Below are positions 6,685 through 14,679 of a DNA stretch of 32,594 nucleotides, one piece after another. Every line of letters begins with the position of its first letter. Positions within the stretch are counted from its first letter, which is position 1. The translations under genes and the position numbers were made by a program. The notes under the pieces are model-generated. The model had not been told where the DNA came from. It saw nothing but the letters and a program-made list of their open reading frames with translations, and made no database searches. Origin of the DNA: Marine Group I thaumarchaeote (GTDB taxonomy: Archaea > Thermoproteota > Nitrososphaeria > Nitrososphaerales > Nitrosopumilaceae); the NCBI GenBank assembly GCA_013390745.1, contig JACASX010000012.1, forward strand, positions 1-32,594, read 5' to 3'.

Positions 6685-8124
6685 CTATGAGAAGAACATC
6701 ACTCTTAGATAAAATGCCCCAAACGCAACCATTGTTGTTATAATCATTATTGGCATACCCTTGATAAGAAACTCTCTAAAGAATATTCTATATCCAAATT
6801 TTTCACAAATTGCTATCGCTACAAGATTTGCACTTGCTCCAATTAACGTACCATTACCACCAAGATCTGCACCAAATGCTAGTGCATACCACAGTGGATT
6901 GTACGTATAATCTGCTAATGTTTTAGAAAATGACGTGTCAGCTGAGATGTTCTCTATAATTGGAATCATTGTCGCAGTAAATGGAATATTATCTACGAAG
7001 GCAGATGCAAAGGCAGACGTGAGAACAATTGTGAATAATGTTGTACCAAGATCACCGCCGGTAATTTCCAATATGTTATGAGCAAGTAGTTCTAAGGCAC
7101 CAGAAACTTCAACACCACCTACTATTACGAACAATCCACAGAAGAAAAGCAGTGTAGGCCATTCTACATGTCTAAATGCTACTTGTGGTTGTTTGCCAGT
7201 TATTACCAAAAGTATTGCCGCACCGCCTAACGCAATTATAGATACTTCTAGGCCTATCATGCCATGTAGCATAAACATTAGAATTACAGCACCAAGAACT
7301 ATTGCTGATTTTTTTAGCAACATTTTGTCTTTGATTTCTTTTGATGCGTCTAACTCCTGAAGCTTTTGAACATTTTCCGGTTTTTGTTTGAGATCTTTTC
7401 TAAACATGATTTTGAAAAGTAAAATTGCAACACCCATAGTTAGAATAATTTCTGGTGTCATGTGGTATGCAAATGTCATAAAATCAATTCCAGCTGCAGA
7501 GCCAATCATAATGTTTGGCGGATCACCTATCAGAGTTGTTGCTCCACCAATGTTGGATGCAAAAATTTGAGCTAAGATAAGTGATATGGGATTTATGTTT
7601 AATATTCTACAGACTGAAATTGTAACAGGCACCATAAGCAATACCATTGTCACGTTATCCAGAAATGCAGAACCAACGGCAGTTATTATTGCCAGTAAAA
7701 TCATTAACTTCCATACATTTCCTTTTGAAATTTTTGCAGCCTTGATTCCAATGTACTGAAAGATTCCTGTCTCTCCTAGAATACCAACAATTACCATCAT
7801 TCCTAAAAGCAGTCCAATTGTGTTGAAGTCAATCGAACCGATTACAAAGTCTACACTGTCATGCGGATCAAGTGCTCCAGTAGAAAATAGAATAATCAGC
7901 ATTACCAGTGCACCAAAAAGTGCAAGAGCAGTTCGATGTACCACTTCCGTAATCAAAATGACATACATGCCAATCAAGACGCCCAAAGTTGCCATCATTG
8001 TAATGGTAAGTTCTAATCCAACATACTCTGGAAGCGTGAACAACATAACATTCAGCACTACAAGTGCTACTATTCCAATTACCAAGCCTCTCATTGAAAA
8101 ATGAGATGCGATCTCTACATCCAT
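6685..8124 (-). CDS. ArsB/NhaD-family ion transporter (SLC13-like permease)
   Basis: The 479-residue protein has about eleven hydrophobic segments and the family's internal twofold symmetry. The first half has SAFLDNVTMVLLMVPVTI followed by GGATTLIGDPPNIMIG. The second half has SAFVDNIPFTATMIPII followed by LGGNGTLIGASANLVAIA. These paired DN...T and GxxGTLIG motifs form the ion or substrate site in the ion transporter superfamily. Relatives include the arsenite pump subunit ArsB, the Na+/H+ antiporter NhaD and dicarboxylate carriers; sequence alone does not decide the substrate. No arsA, arsR or arsC is near, which makes Na+/H+ or anion transport as likely as arsenite export. The ATG is preceded by A/T-rich boxes at about -25. 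Confidence 0.85.
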   Translation of the reverse strand: MDVEIASHFSMRGLVIGIVALVVLNVMLFTLPEYVGLELTITMMATLGVLIGMYVILITEVVHRTALALFGALVMLIILFSTGALDPHDSVDFVIGSIDFNTIGLLLGMMVIVGILGETGIFQYIGIKAAKISKGNVWKLMILLAIITAVGSAFLDNVTMVLLMVPVTISVCRILNINPISLILAQIFASNIGGATTLIGDPPNIMIGSAAGIDFMTFAYHMTPEIILTMGVAILLFKIMFRKDLKQKPENVQKLQELDASKEIKDKMLLKKSAIVLGAVILMFMLHGMIGLEVSIIALGGAAILLVITGKQPQVAFRHVEWPTLLFFCGLFVIVGGVEVSGALELLAHNILEITGGDLGTTLFTIVLTSAFASAFVDNIPFTATMIPIIENISADTSFSKTLADYTYNPLWYALAFGADLGGNGTLIGASANLVAIAICEKFGYRIFFREFLIKGMPIMIITTMVAFGAFYLRVMFFS

Positions 8125-8186
8125 TTACTAGTTGTAAAATTTTTGCATATATTGTAGTATATAGTTAAAATTTATTTCAGATTAAG

Positions 8187-9209
8187 TCATGCAATTTTTT
8201 TGGAATTGATGAAAACTCCTTTTTTACTCGTAATTTTACCTATTTCATAAGTTGCTAGCTTGTGTTTTTTGAAAATAGACATAATTTTTGTAACATTGTT
8301 TTTTGGTGAAATGATGCAAAATCCTATTCCCATGTTAAACGTCTTGTACATTTCCTTGCTATCAACACCACAATCTTGAATTAACTGCATTAGTGGAGGC
8401 GTTTTGGGAAGGTTGTCCAGGTCATATCCAATGTTTTTTAATCGTAAGAGTTTGGTGAACGAGCCACCAGTAATGTGCGCAAGTCCATGGATCTTGCATT
8501 TTGCCAATGCCTCTAGTACTGGCTTGACGTAAATCTCCGTAGGCTTTAGCATAGCACTGCCTAGATGGCCTATTCCCTTTATTTTGGAATTTAGTTTGTA
8601 TTTCGATAATAGCACACTTCTTGCGAGTGTGTATCCATTAGAATGAAGACCACTACTTTTGACCCCGATTATTACATCTCCAGGCTTAATTGACTTTCCA
8701 AGCATCATCTCCTTTTTTGAAAGAATTCCTACAACAGTGCCAGCCAAATCCATTGCAAAATTCTTTCCAGAAAACAGATCAGGCATGATGGCAGTTTCTC
8801 CACCAATAATTGGTACCTGGGCTTGCTTTGCACCTTTTGCAAGTCCCCTAACTACTTTTTTGAAAATATTCTGATTATTTTTATTCGCAGCTATATAGTC
8901 AACAAACGAAATTGGTGTTGCACCAATGCAAATTATGTCGTTTACATTCATTGCTATACAATCTATGCCTATTGTATCGTATTTTTTCAGCATGTTTGCA
9001 ATTATGATCTTTGTACCGACTCCGTCTGTATGTGTAGCCAAAAATTTGTTCCCAGACATTTCAACTATCCCAGCATAATGCCCAAAACCATGTACTACTT
9101 TTGCTAATTTTTGCATCTTGTGAGTTGATGATATAATTTGTCCAATCGCACCCTGGCTTTTTTTAATCTCAGTAATGTCTACTCCTGCTTTTTTGTATGT
9201 AGTTACCAT
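8187..9209 (-). CDS. purM: Phosphoribosylformylglycinamidine cyclo-ligase (AIR synthetase)
   Basis: The 340-residue PurM closes the imidazole ring of purines, turning FGAM and ATP into AIR in the cytoplasm. Family motifs are clear: THTDGVGTK (residues 59-67), the metal/ATP-binding NVNDI (88-92), GGETA (136-140), SSGLHSNGYTLAR, and HITGGSF in the C-terminal half. Length is normal. The start ATG (MVTTYKKAGVDI) fits the family N-terminus. The PAC2 gene ends one base upstream, so the two are co-transcribed. I see no functional reason for the pairing. No other purine genes lie in this window. Confidence 0.95.
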   Translation of the reverse strand: MVTTYKKAGVDITEIKKSQGAIGQIISSTHKMQKLAKVVHGFGHYAGIVEMSGNKFLATHTDGVGTKIIIANMLKKYDTIGIDCIAMNVNDIICIGATPISFVDYIAANKNNQNIFKKVVRGLAKGAKQAQVPIIGGETAIMPDLFSGKNFAMDLAGTVVGILSKKEMMLGKSIKPGDVIIGVKSSGLHSNGYTLARSVLLSKYKLNSKIKGIGHLGSAMLKPTEIYVKPVLEALAKCKIHGLAHITGGSFTKLLRLKNIGYDLDNLPKTPPLMQLIQDCGVDSKEMYKTFNMGIGFCIISPKNNVTKIMSIFKKHKLATYEIGKITSKKGVFINSKKIA

Positions 9210-9210
9210 A

Positions 9211-9936
9211 TCACATGTACATATTAGAGTCTATTTTTCTGTGCGCTGTATATTTATCTGAAAGTTCCCTAAAGTCAGCATCTATTCGTTTTTTCTCCTT
9301 TCTAAGTTCAGTTGTATCAATGTTCATATCATATGCTCTATTGACAGCCTTTACCAAGGTAGCAGCCGCAAGTGGATCCGGACCCTTATCGTTTGCTTTT
9401 ACTAATAGAGTAACCCCTTGAATTTTTCGCACTAAACATTCATTTAGTAATCCACCAGCAACGCCAGTGATAAATCCCTGTGGTATCATCTTAATATCAT
9501 TGCCTTCCATAACACGACATAGGTCTTCTTCCGCAGCACAGAACGCTTTATCATCATGACCTGTACTAGCAACACCGTCTAGAATCACGATTTCATGCGA
9601 GCCCTTTTTTTCTGCCCAATCTAAAATTGTATTAACAATATCATGCAAGCCAAAAGGCAGTGTAACTTCGCATATTATTGCACAGATTGTTCCATCATTG
9701 TTTGAGTATAAACGGAACGGATGTCTCAGTCGTCCTTGCATGAAAACAGTTGATGGAGGCAGGTGCCTTGATCTAAGATATGCAATCTCTTTCATTTTCA
9801 GCTTATCAATCATGCAACCTACAGCTAATGGACCCACAAGACCAGCACCCACAAATCCCGCAAATATTATAGGACTTTTCAAAACAGTTTTTTTGATTTC
9901 ATATACTTCATTATCTGGTGATAATCTATTTTTCAC
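9211..9936 (-). CDS. PAC2-family protein (proteasome assembly chaperone-like)
   Basis: The 241-residue protein matches the archaeal PAC2 family: IIFAGFVGAGLVGPLAVGCM near the N-terminus, an alpha/beta core with EIVILDGVAS, and IPQGFITGVAGGLLNECL. In eukaryotes PAC2 helps assemble the 20S proteasome core. Archaeal members include assembly chaperones and proteins of unknown role, so a chaperone function is a family-level inference. The C-terminal third (TTELRKEKKRIDADFRELSD) is helical and charged. The GTG start is weakly supported; no Shine-Dalgarno sequence or well-placed TATA box is seen. It is followed one base later by purM. Confidence 0.85.
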   Translation of the reverse strand: MKNRLSPDNEVYEIKKTVLKSPIIFAGFVGAGLVGPLAVGCMIDKLKMKEIAYLRSRHLPPSTVFMQGRLRHPFRLYSNNDGTICAIICEVTLPFGLHDIVNTILDWAEKKGSHEIVILDGVASTGHDDKAFCAAEEDLCRVMEGNDIKMIPQGFITGVAGGLLNECLVRKIQGVTLLVKANDKGPDPLAAATLVKAVNRAYDMNIDTTELRKEKKRIDADFRELSDKYTAHRKIDSNMYM

Positions 9937-9985
9937 ACTTTGTTAAATTTTGGTAGGCTAATTATTCCTTTACTGAATAATAATG

Positions 9986-10330
9986 CTAGTCACGATTTTT
10001 CATAAATAGATTAAGCATGGTGGTACCATTTTCTGTAATAGAGTAAATAACATTTGGACCAACTGATTTTTTTGTAATGAATTTATAGTCAAGACATAGA
10101 TGCAGATAGTTTAGGAAAGATCTTTTCATTCTAATTTTTGATTTAGCATACAAATCAGAGAATGTTATAGAGTTATTACGGAGTTGGTATAGCAGTTTCA
10201 GCAATGATAGAGTACTATAGTCACGTGTCCTAGCTTTTACCGCATCTAACACTTGCTCATGTCTCTGTATTATGAAGTCATTAAACTGGTCTGCCACCTC
10301 AATAGGAACATAAGTCAATCTAGCTCTCAT
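9986..10330 (-). CDS. Small winged-helix DNA-binding protein
   Basis: The 114-residue protein has a helical N-terminus (FNDFIIQRHEQVLDAVKARTRDYST) and then a winged-helix pattern. The helix LLKLLYQLRN is followed by ITFSDLYAKSKIRMKRSFLNYLHLCLDYKFITKK (helix-turn-helix) and the wing VIYSITENGTTMLNLFM. This resembles archaeal single-domain regulators with a wing ending in 'T..G'. It is alone on the minus strand and divergent from the Ca2+/Na+ antiporter gene 166 bases away. Two exact TACGGTA repeats, ten bases apart, sit directly in front of its ATG, suggesting autoregulation. Its target genes cannot be told. Confidence 0.7.
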   Translation of the reverse strand: MRARLTYVPIEVADQFNDFIIQRHEQVLDAVKARTRDYSTLSLLKLLYQLRNNSITFSDLYAKSKIRMKRSFLNYLHLCLDYKFITKKSVGPNVIYSITENGTTMLNLFMKNRD

Positions 10331-10354
10331 TACGGTATTGTACGGTAAATTACC
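10331..10354. promoter_or_regulatory. Possible operator: two TACGGTA direct repeats and an overlapping GGTAA/TTACC palindrome
   Basis: TACGGTA occurs at 10331-10337 and again at 10341-10347, one helical turn apart, immediately before the ATG of the winged-helix gene. The second copy overlaps an inverted repeat GGTAA-A-TTACC (10344-10354). The site lies where the core promoter of that gene must be, so a bound protein would block transcription. Binding by the winged-helix protein itself is inference. Confidence 0.4.
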
Positions 10355-10464
10355 TTATTAATCTTAACGTGAGTTTTTTTTGAGCTGTCCTACCCATATC
10401 TTGAGCTGGCTATTACTGCTAGATCTAGATTGGTTGTTTCAAGGGTAAAATTTCAGTAAGACGC

Positions 10465-10477
10465 TTGTTTTAAACAA
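10465..10477 (+). promoter_or_regulatory. TATA-like box in a 6-bp inverted repeat, for the antiporter gene
   Basis: TTGTTT-T-AAACAA is a perfect 6-bp inverted repeat with a one-base centre at 10471, exactly 26 bases before the GTG at 10497. The core TTTTAAA is a good archaeal TATA box, and the spacing predicts a leaderless mRNA beginning at the GTG. The symmetry may simply reflect the TATA box, or be a regulator site. Confidence 0.5.
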
Positions 10478-10496
10478 ACCAATTTCAAGATTTCAC

Positions 10497-11432
10497 GTGG
10501 AAATTGCCATTAATGCATTGCTAACCGTTGTTGGTATTGCGATGTTATGTTTTGGTGGAAACTGGTTAGTAAGTGGCGGTGTATCTATTGCCAAAAAACT
10601 TAGGATTAGTCAAATGGTAATAGGTTTAACAGTTGTAGCATATGGAACATCAACTCCTGAGCTAGCTGCAAGTATAGCAGCTACAGTAGGGGCACATACA
10701 GATCTAATCTTGGGTAACATAGTTGGAAGCAACATCAGTAACGTAGGAATGGTAATTGGGATATCCGCAATCATCTCTCCTTTGGTAGTAAGCAAGGCAA
10801 CTACAAGAAAAGAAGTTCCAATCATGATTGGTGTGATGTTACTCTTGGTTGCAATATCTGTGGATGGAGAAATCTCACAGTACGATGGAATTTTGTTAAT
10901 TGTTGGCTTGATCGCGTTTACAGTTTACACGCTTTCAAGGGCTAAAAAAGAACGGAAGCAGGAAGAGGAAGATCCGACAGCTCAAAAATCATCTGTTCCA
11001 CGAGCAGTAGGATTGATTGCTATTGGCTCGGGCCTCCTATATTTTGGAGGGCTTGTTACAATCGAAAATGTAATATCGATTGCACAAGGCATCGGAATAT
11101 CTGAAACTGTAGCAGGAATAACCATAGTTGCCATAGGGACATCACTTCCAGAACTTATCACGTCAATAGTTGCAATAAAGAAAGGACATACTGACATAGG
11201 AATTGGAACCATCGTTGGAAGCAATATTTATAATATCCTTATGATCATGGGCGTTGCTTCTGTGATAACTGGTATAGCTGTTGTGCCAGGCATCTTCACT
11301 GATTATTTGGTAATGATTGGCTTTGCTATTGTCCTGATTGCATTCTTAAGATCCGGTATAATTCCCAGACCTGCTGGAATTGGATTGGCAATTGCGTATG
11401 CAGCGTATCTTGGTTACACTTTACTACTTTAG
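10497..11432 (+). CDS. Ca2+/Na+ antiporter of the CaCA family (YrbG-like)
   Basis: The 311-residue membrane protein has about ten hydrophobic segments and the two inverted alpha-repeats of the CaCA family. Repeat 1 has AYGTSTPELAASI and LGNIVGSNISNVGMVIGI. Repeat 2 has AIGTSLPELITSIVA and IGTIVGSNIYNILMIMG. The Glu in each (T/S)PEL and the Asn/Ser of GSN form the cation site. Such proteins exchange Ca2+ for Na+ or H+ across the cell membrane. A central loop rich in Lys and Glu (RAKKERKQEEEDPTAQKS) separates the halves. The GTG start is set by the TATA box 26 bases upstream. The gene is alone on its strand; its 3' end faces the stop of the large secreted protein gene. Confidence 0.92.
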   Translation: MEIAINALLTVVGIAMLCFGGNWLVSGGVSIAKKLRISQMVIGLTVVAYGTSTPELAASIAATVGAHTDLILGNIVGSNISNVGMVIGISAIISPLVVSKATTRKEVPIMIGVMLLLVAISVDGEISQYDGILLIVGLIAFTVYTLSRAKKERKQEEEDPTAQKSSVPRAVGLIAIGSGLLYFGGLVTIENVISIAQGIGISETVAGITIVAIGTSLPELITSIVAIKKGHTDIGIGTIVGSNIYNILMIMGVASVITGIAVVPGIFTDYLVMIGFAIVLIAFLRSGIIPRPAGIGLAIAYAAYLGYTLLL

Positions 11433-11441
11433 ATTCTCTTT

Positions 11442-14400
11442 CTAACCAACTTTGATTATCCCAACTTTGACTAGATGCTGAATTCCTGAAACGAAAGTGT
11501 TGTCATCAATCGCTCCATCAGCCCACCAGCTTGCATTATTTTTTATCCATCCTGGAACTTCTTGTGAGGCTGAAGACTCTGACGCTACAGTAGGAGGTAT
11601 AACCATTATTCCTTCTTTGATAAGAAATTGAATTCCTTGCAGGAATGATGAATCATCAATCGCTCCATCAGCCCACCATTCAGCGTTGTTTTTTATCCAT
11701 CCTGGGATGGCAGTTACAGATTTTGCAGTAGGTTGGACTTGTTGCTGTGCGTTTGGATCCAATGAAAATGATTTCATCATGTGGATGATTTCGTCATAAT
11801 GGGCATCAGCAACTTGTTCATATGATTCGACTGGTATCGCCCATGAACCCTTTCCATCATATATTAGACCAAATATTTTAACAATGGGATATTCTTTGCC
11901 TGTTATTTTACCTGATATGTTCTTCCATTCAAGCGTGAAAGTCGTCTTAACAAAGTATACTTTTCTGTTGTCATTAGTGTAAAAAACGTCGGAATCCACC
12001 GTCTTAAAATCAGAACATTTTCTGTCGTCTGCTGCAAATGTATAATCTCTACACTGTTCCCACTGATTTTTTTCTATTGCTCGTAATACCTTTGAATCAG
12101 AACGGTTATCTAGAGTATCATCATCATTCCAAAACACCTGAGCGCTTGTCTTCCAATTATAGTGGTCATGAAATGCTGCTAATGCATCAGAATGTCCTTC
12201 TGCTAAAACCCAATTATCAGGGTATTCAATTGAAAATTTGTTAAAATCTTCATCTGTATATTTTTTGAAGGTAGAATCTGAAGTTACAACAGCTGGTGTT
12301 GGAGTTGGTGTTGGAGTTGATGTTTGCGTTGGGTTCATTGAAAATGATTTGTACATATGTGCGATTTCGTCAGAATGTTCTGGATAAGTACCAACTGATT
12401 CAGACGTAACCTCCCAGCTGCTAGTATTTCCCACAAATATTATAGCTACAGTACTAACAACGTCGTATTTTTTACCGTTTATTATATAACCGTCATAATC
12501 TGATGGATTCTGCCATACAATCGTGTAAGTCATTGATACAAAGTATGCCTTTTTGTTATCATTCGTGTACATAACATAGGAATCTCCTGCCTTAAAGTTA
12601 GAACATTTCCTATCGTCTGCGGCAAACGTATAGTCTCTACACAGTTCAAATTGAGCTGTTTCTATACCTCGGAACAACTTTGAATCATAACGATTGTCAT
12701 GAGGATCATCTTCATTCCAAAACACCTGAACGTCCGTTCTCCAATCGTATTGGTCATCAAAGTATGCTAATGCCTCATTCCATTGTGATAGAATTTTTAT
12801 ATCATCTTCAAAAATCCAATTATCAGGATATTCAATTGAAAATCTTTTCTTATTATCTACGAATGTTTTGAAGGTAGAATCTGAAATGATCTTTGTTTGT
12901 GTTGGTTCAGGTGTTGGCGTAGGCGTTGGTGTAGGCGTTGGTGTAGGCGTTGGTGTAGGTGTTGGTGTAGGAGTTGGTGTAGTTGTGGTTGTTGGTTGTA
13001 ATTTGGGTTTTACAACAACATCAAAGATTACGGTTCCAATATTATGCCCTTTCCATGAGGCAGATACAGTATATTCGCCAATGTTGTTACAGCAAACTTG
13101 TACATAATTTTCAAAGTAGCCAGTACTAGTAGATACAACCTTTTGTTCAGAAGTTTTGCCACTAGGTTCGGTAACTGTCATATGAACCCATGTGGCTGAT
13201 CTTGGATCTACAACAGTTCCAAAAATTTTTATTTTTTCAAATCGTGAATCATCGCCCGCTCGGTAAGGAAGTTCTAATTTAGTTTTTTCAACGGAGATTG
13301 TTCCCCATTGTTTATCAGGTGTAGGAGTTGGTGTAGGGGTTGGTGTGGGTGTTGGAGTAGGAGTTGGTGTAGGGGTTGGAGTAGGGGTTGGAGTAGGGGT
13401 TGGAGTAGGAGATGGTTTTTTTGTGAAAGTTGTCGAATCAGATATAACACCATATGTTGCTCTTACAGTGTATTTTCCACTTTGTTCCATAAGGGTACTA
13501 GCAATATTTACATCCGTTGAAAAATTCCCTGAATTTGATTCTGTTAATGATTTGTAAAAGATAACATTCCCATTGGGAGCAATAATCATTATGTCAACAT
13601 CTAGATTTGAAGATCTGTTATTCACTTTACCATAGATGGTAATTACATCCTCATTTTGATAAGAAGATTTGTCAGTTGCCACATTAACGTGGGCTATTGG
13701 TGGTGGTTCAGGTATAGGTGTTGGAGTTGGTGTAGGTGTTGGAGTTGGTGTAGGTGTTGAAGATGTGGTTTGTAAAAATGGTTTAAGGTTTTCCTTCCAT
13801 GAAGAAACTAATTCTTGATATTCATACTGGCAGGTTTTGGCTCTGAAATCTGGTAGTAAACCAGATGTTACTAAATCACTATTTAACGAAGGATCCTTTC
13901 CGTAAGCATGACATGCCAAGTTAACGAATCGTTGAGGATTTGTCGAATGCACATCTGCAAAGTCACCAATATTACCATTAATGCTAGACACCATGTAGTC
14001 CCATGCTGCATCTCTAATAGCATCATTTCCAGTATTTGCATCTGAAAATTCCAGAAGCACATAGGAAGACATACTGTCTGCAGCATCTTCCCGTGCTGTA
14101 GGTATTGGTATATCATAAATATCGATCACCGCATGACCAAACTCATGATAAAAAATACTGTCAATTACATTTAGGACACGATCGTCTACGGTTGGATTGA
14201 ACTTTGTGCAGTTAGATTCCATTGGTCCACAAAAAACATTTGGCGCATATTCATAGCCATGTAACCGTAACCATTCCATATTCACAAAATGATCTGCGAT
14301 TAATTCATAACAATATACTATGAAACTTCGTTTTTGCTCTGGATCAAAAACCTTTGGATAATAATATGCGTTTGACGTTCCACATTCTGCAACTCCAACA

Positions 14401-14624
14401 ATGACATCGTGAGGTAAACGGAACTCTTCGTTAAGGAACGCAACTTGAGTTTCAAAATATTGTTCACTTTTTATCCAGCTTTCAAATTCAGTATAATTGT
14501 CTGTTGGATTGTATGCCAGGATAAAGTCACCCTGGTCTGGAATAGCGAATGCCTCCGGAATCATCAATGGCATCGATGGCGGGACAAAAAGCATGCTAAC
14601 TAGGAAAATTCCGAAAAATACCAA
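11442..14624 (-). CDS. Large secreted mosaic protein: DUF4344-type metallopeptidase, beta-sandwich domains, two PsbP-like domains, Thr-Pro linkers
   Basis: The 1060-residue product has a hydrophobic leader ending near EAFA (about residue 28). Residues about 30-285 form a DUF4344-like putative metallopeptidase with HEFGH (160-164) and REDAAD (E179), the expected zinc ligands. A Thr-Pro linker (289-305) leads to an Ig-like domain (about 310-400). A second linker (405-436) leads to another beta-sandwich domain (about 440-540), and a third (546-573) to a PsbP-like domain (about 585-765). A short linker (768-778) precedes a second, clearly duplicated PsbP-like domain (about 787-960); both contain CRDYTFAADDRKCS. 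The C-terminus has two copies of a 38-residue repeat beginning [IV]PGWIKNNA (973-1011 and 1023-1060), which I associate with Thaumarchaeal exported proteins. The start is TTG. Upstream in-frame codons encode KVTRKNNF without a standard start codon. It probably acts at the cell surface; peptidase activity is unproven. Confidence 0.8.
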   Translation of the reverse strand: MVFFGIFLVSMLFVPPSMPLMIPEAFAIPDQGDFILAYNPTDNYTEFESWIKSEQYFETQVAFLNEEFRLPHDVIVGVAECGTSNAYYYPKVFDPEQKRSFIVYCYELIADHFVNMEWLRLHGYEYAPNVFCGPMESNCTKFNPTVDDRVLNVIDSIFYHEFGHAVIDIYDIPIPTAREDAADSMSSYVLLEFSDANTGNDAIRDAAWDYMVSSINGNIGDFADVHSTNPQRFVNLACHAYGKDPSLNSDLVTSGLLPDFRAKTCQYEYQELVSSWKENLKPFLQTTSSTPTPTPTPTPTPTPIPEPPPIAHVNVATDKSSYQNEDVITIYGKVNNRSSNLDVDIMIIAPNGNVIFYKSLTESNSGNFSTDVNIASTLMEQSGKYTVRATYGVISDSTTFTKKPSPTPTPTPTPTPTPTPTPTPTPTPTPTPTPTPDKQWGTISVEKTKLELPYRAGDDSRFEKIKIFGTVVDPRSATWVHMTVTEPSGKTSEQKVVSTSTGYFENYVQVCCNNIGEYTVSASWKGHNIGTVIFDVVVKPKLQPTTTTTPTPTPTPTPTPTPTPTPTPTPTPEPTQTKIISDSTFKTFVDNKKRFSIEYPDNWIFEDDIKILSQWNEALAYFDDQYDWRTDVQVFWNEDDPHDNRYDSKLFRGIETAQFELCRDYTFAADDRKCSNFKAGDSYVMYTNDNKKAYFVSMTYTIVWQNPSDYDGYIINGKKYDVVSTVAIIFVGNTSSWEVTSESVGTYPEHSDEIAHMYKSFSMNPTQTSTPTPTPTPAVVTSDSTFKKYTDEDFNKFSIEYPDNWVLAEGHSDALAAFHDHYNWKTSAQVFWNDDDTLDNRSDSKVLRAIEKNQWEQCRDYTFAADDRKCSDFKTVDSDVFYTNDNRKVYFVKTTFTLEWKNISGKITGKEYPIVKIFGLIYDGKGSWAIPVESYEQVADAHYDEIIHMMKSFSLDPNAQQQVQPTAKSVTAIPGWIKNNAEWWADGAIDDSSFLQGIQFLIKEGIMVIPPTVASESSASQEVPGWIKNNASWWADGAIDDNTFVSGIQHLVKVGIIKVG
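12294..12322 (-). repeat. Hexanucleotide repeat coding for a short Thr-Pro linker
   Basis: Repeats of an ACNCCN-type six-base unit on the coding strand give TPTPTPTP between the two PsbP-like domains. This is the shortest of four such linkers in the gene. Confidence 0.75.
12909..12990 (-). repeat. Hexanucleotide repeat coding for a Thr-Pro linker
   Basis: About 80 bases of six- and twelve-base units (plus strand GGTGTAGGCGTT and variants) encode alternating Thr and Pro before the first PsbP-like domain. Several twelve-base units are identical in a row, which suggests recent slippage. Confidence 0.85.
13318..13412 (-). repeat. Hexanucleotide repeat coding for the longest Thr-Pro linker
   Basis: About 95 bases of six-base units, including several GTAGGGGTTGGA units in a row on the plus strand, encode some 32 residues of alternating Thr and Pro between the two beta-sandwich domains. 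Unit loss or gain would keep the frame. Confidence 0.85.
13711..13759 (-). repeat. Hexanucleotide repeat coding for the linker after the peptidase domain
   Basis: Units of GGTGTTGGAGTT type on the plus strand give (Thr-Pro)n followed by IPEPPP, separating the HExxH domain from the first Ig-like domain. Confidence 0.8.
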
Positions 14625-14679
14625 AAAATTATTTTTTCTCGTAACTTTTTACTTTGACTAGCGCACCAATAAGTCTGAT

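Noticed and set aside
6685-8124. Arsenic resistance locus
   Set aside because: The transporter belongs to the ArsB/NhaD superfamily, but no arsA, arsR, arsC or arsM is near, so an arsenic role is not supported.
12868-13557. Plus-strand frames with long Gly-Val runs opposite the secreted mosaic gene
   Set aside because: They are the complement of the Thr-Pro hexanucleotide linkers. Their composition is fully explained by the repeat, and they lack flanking protein-like sequence.
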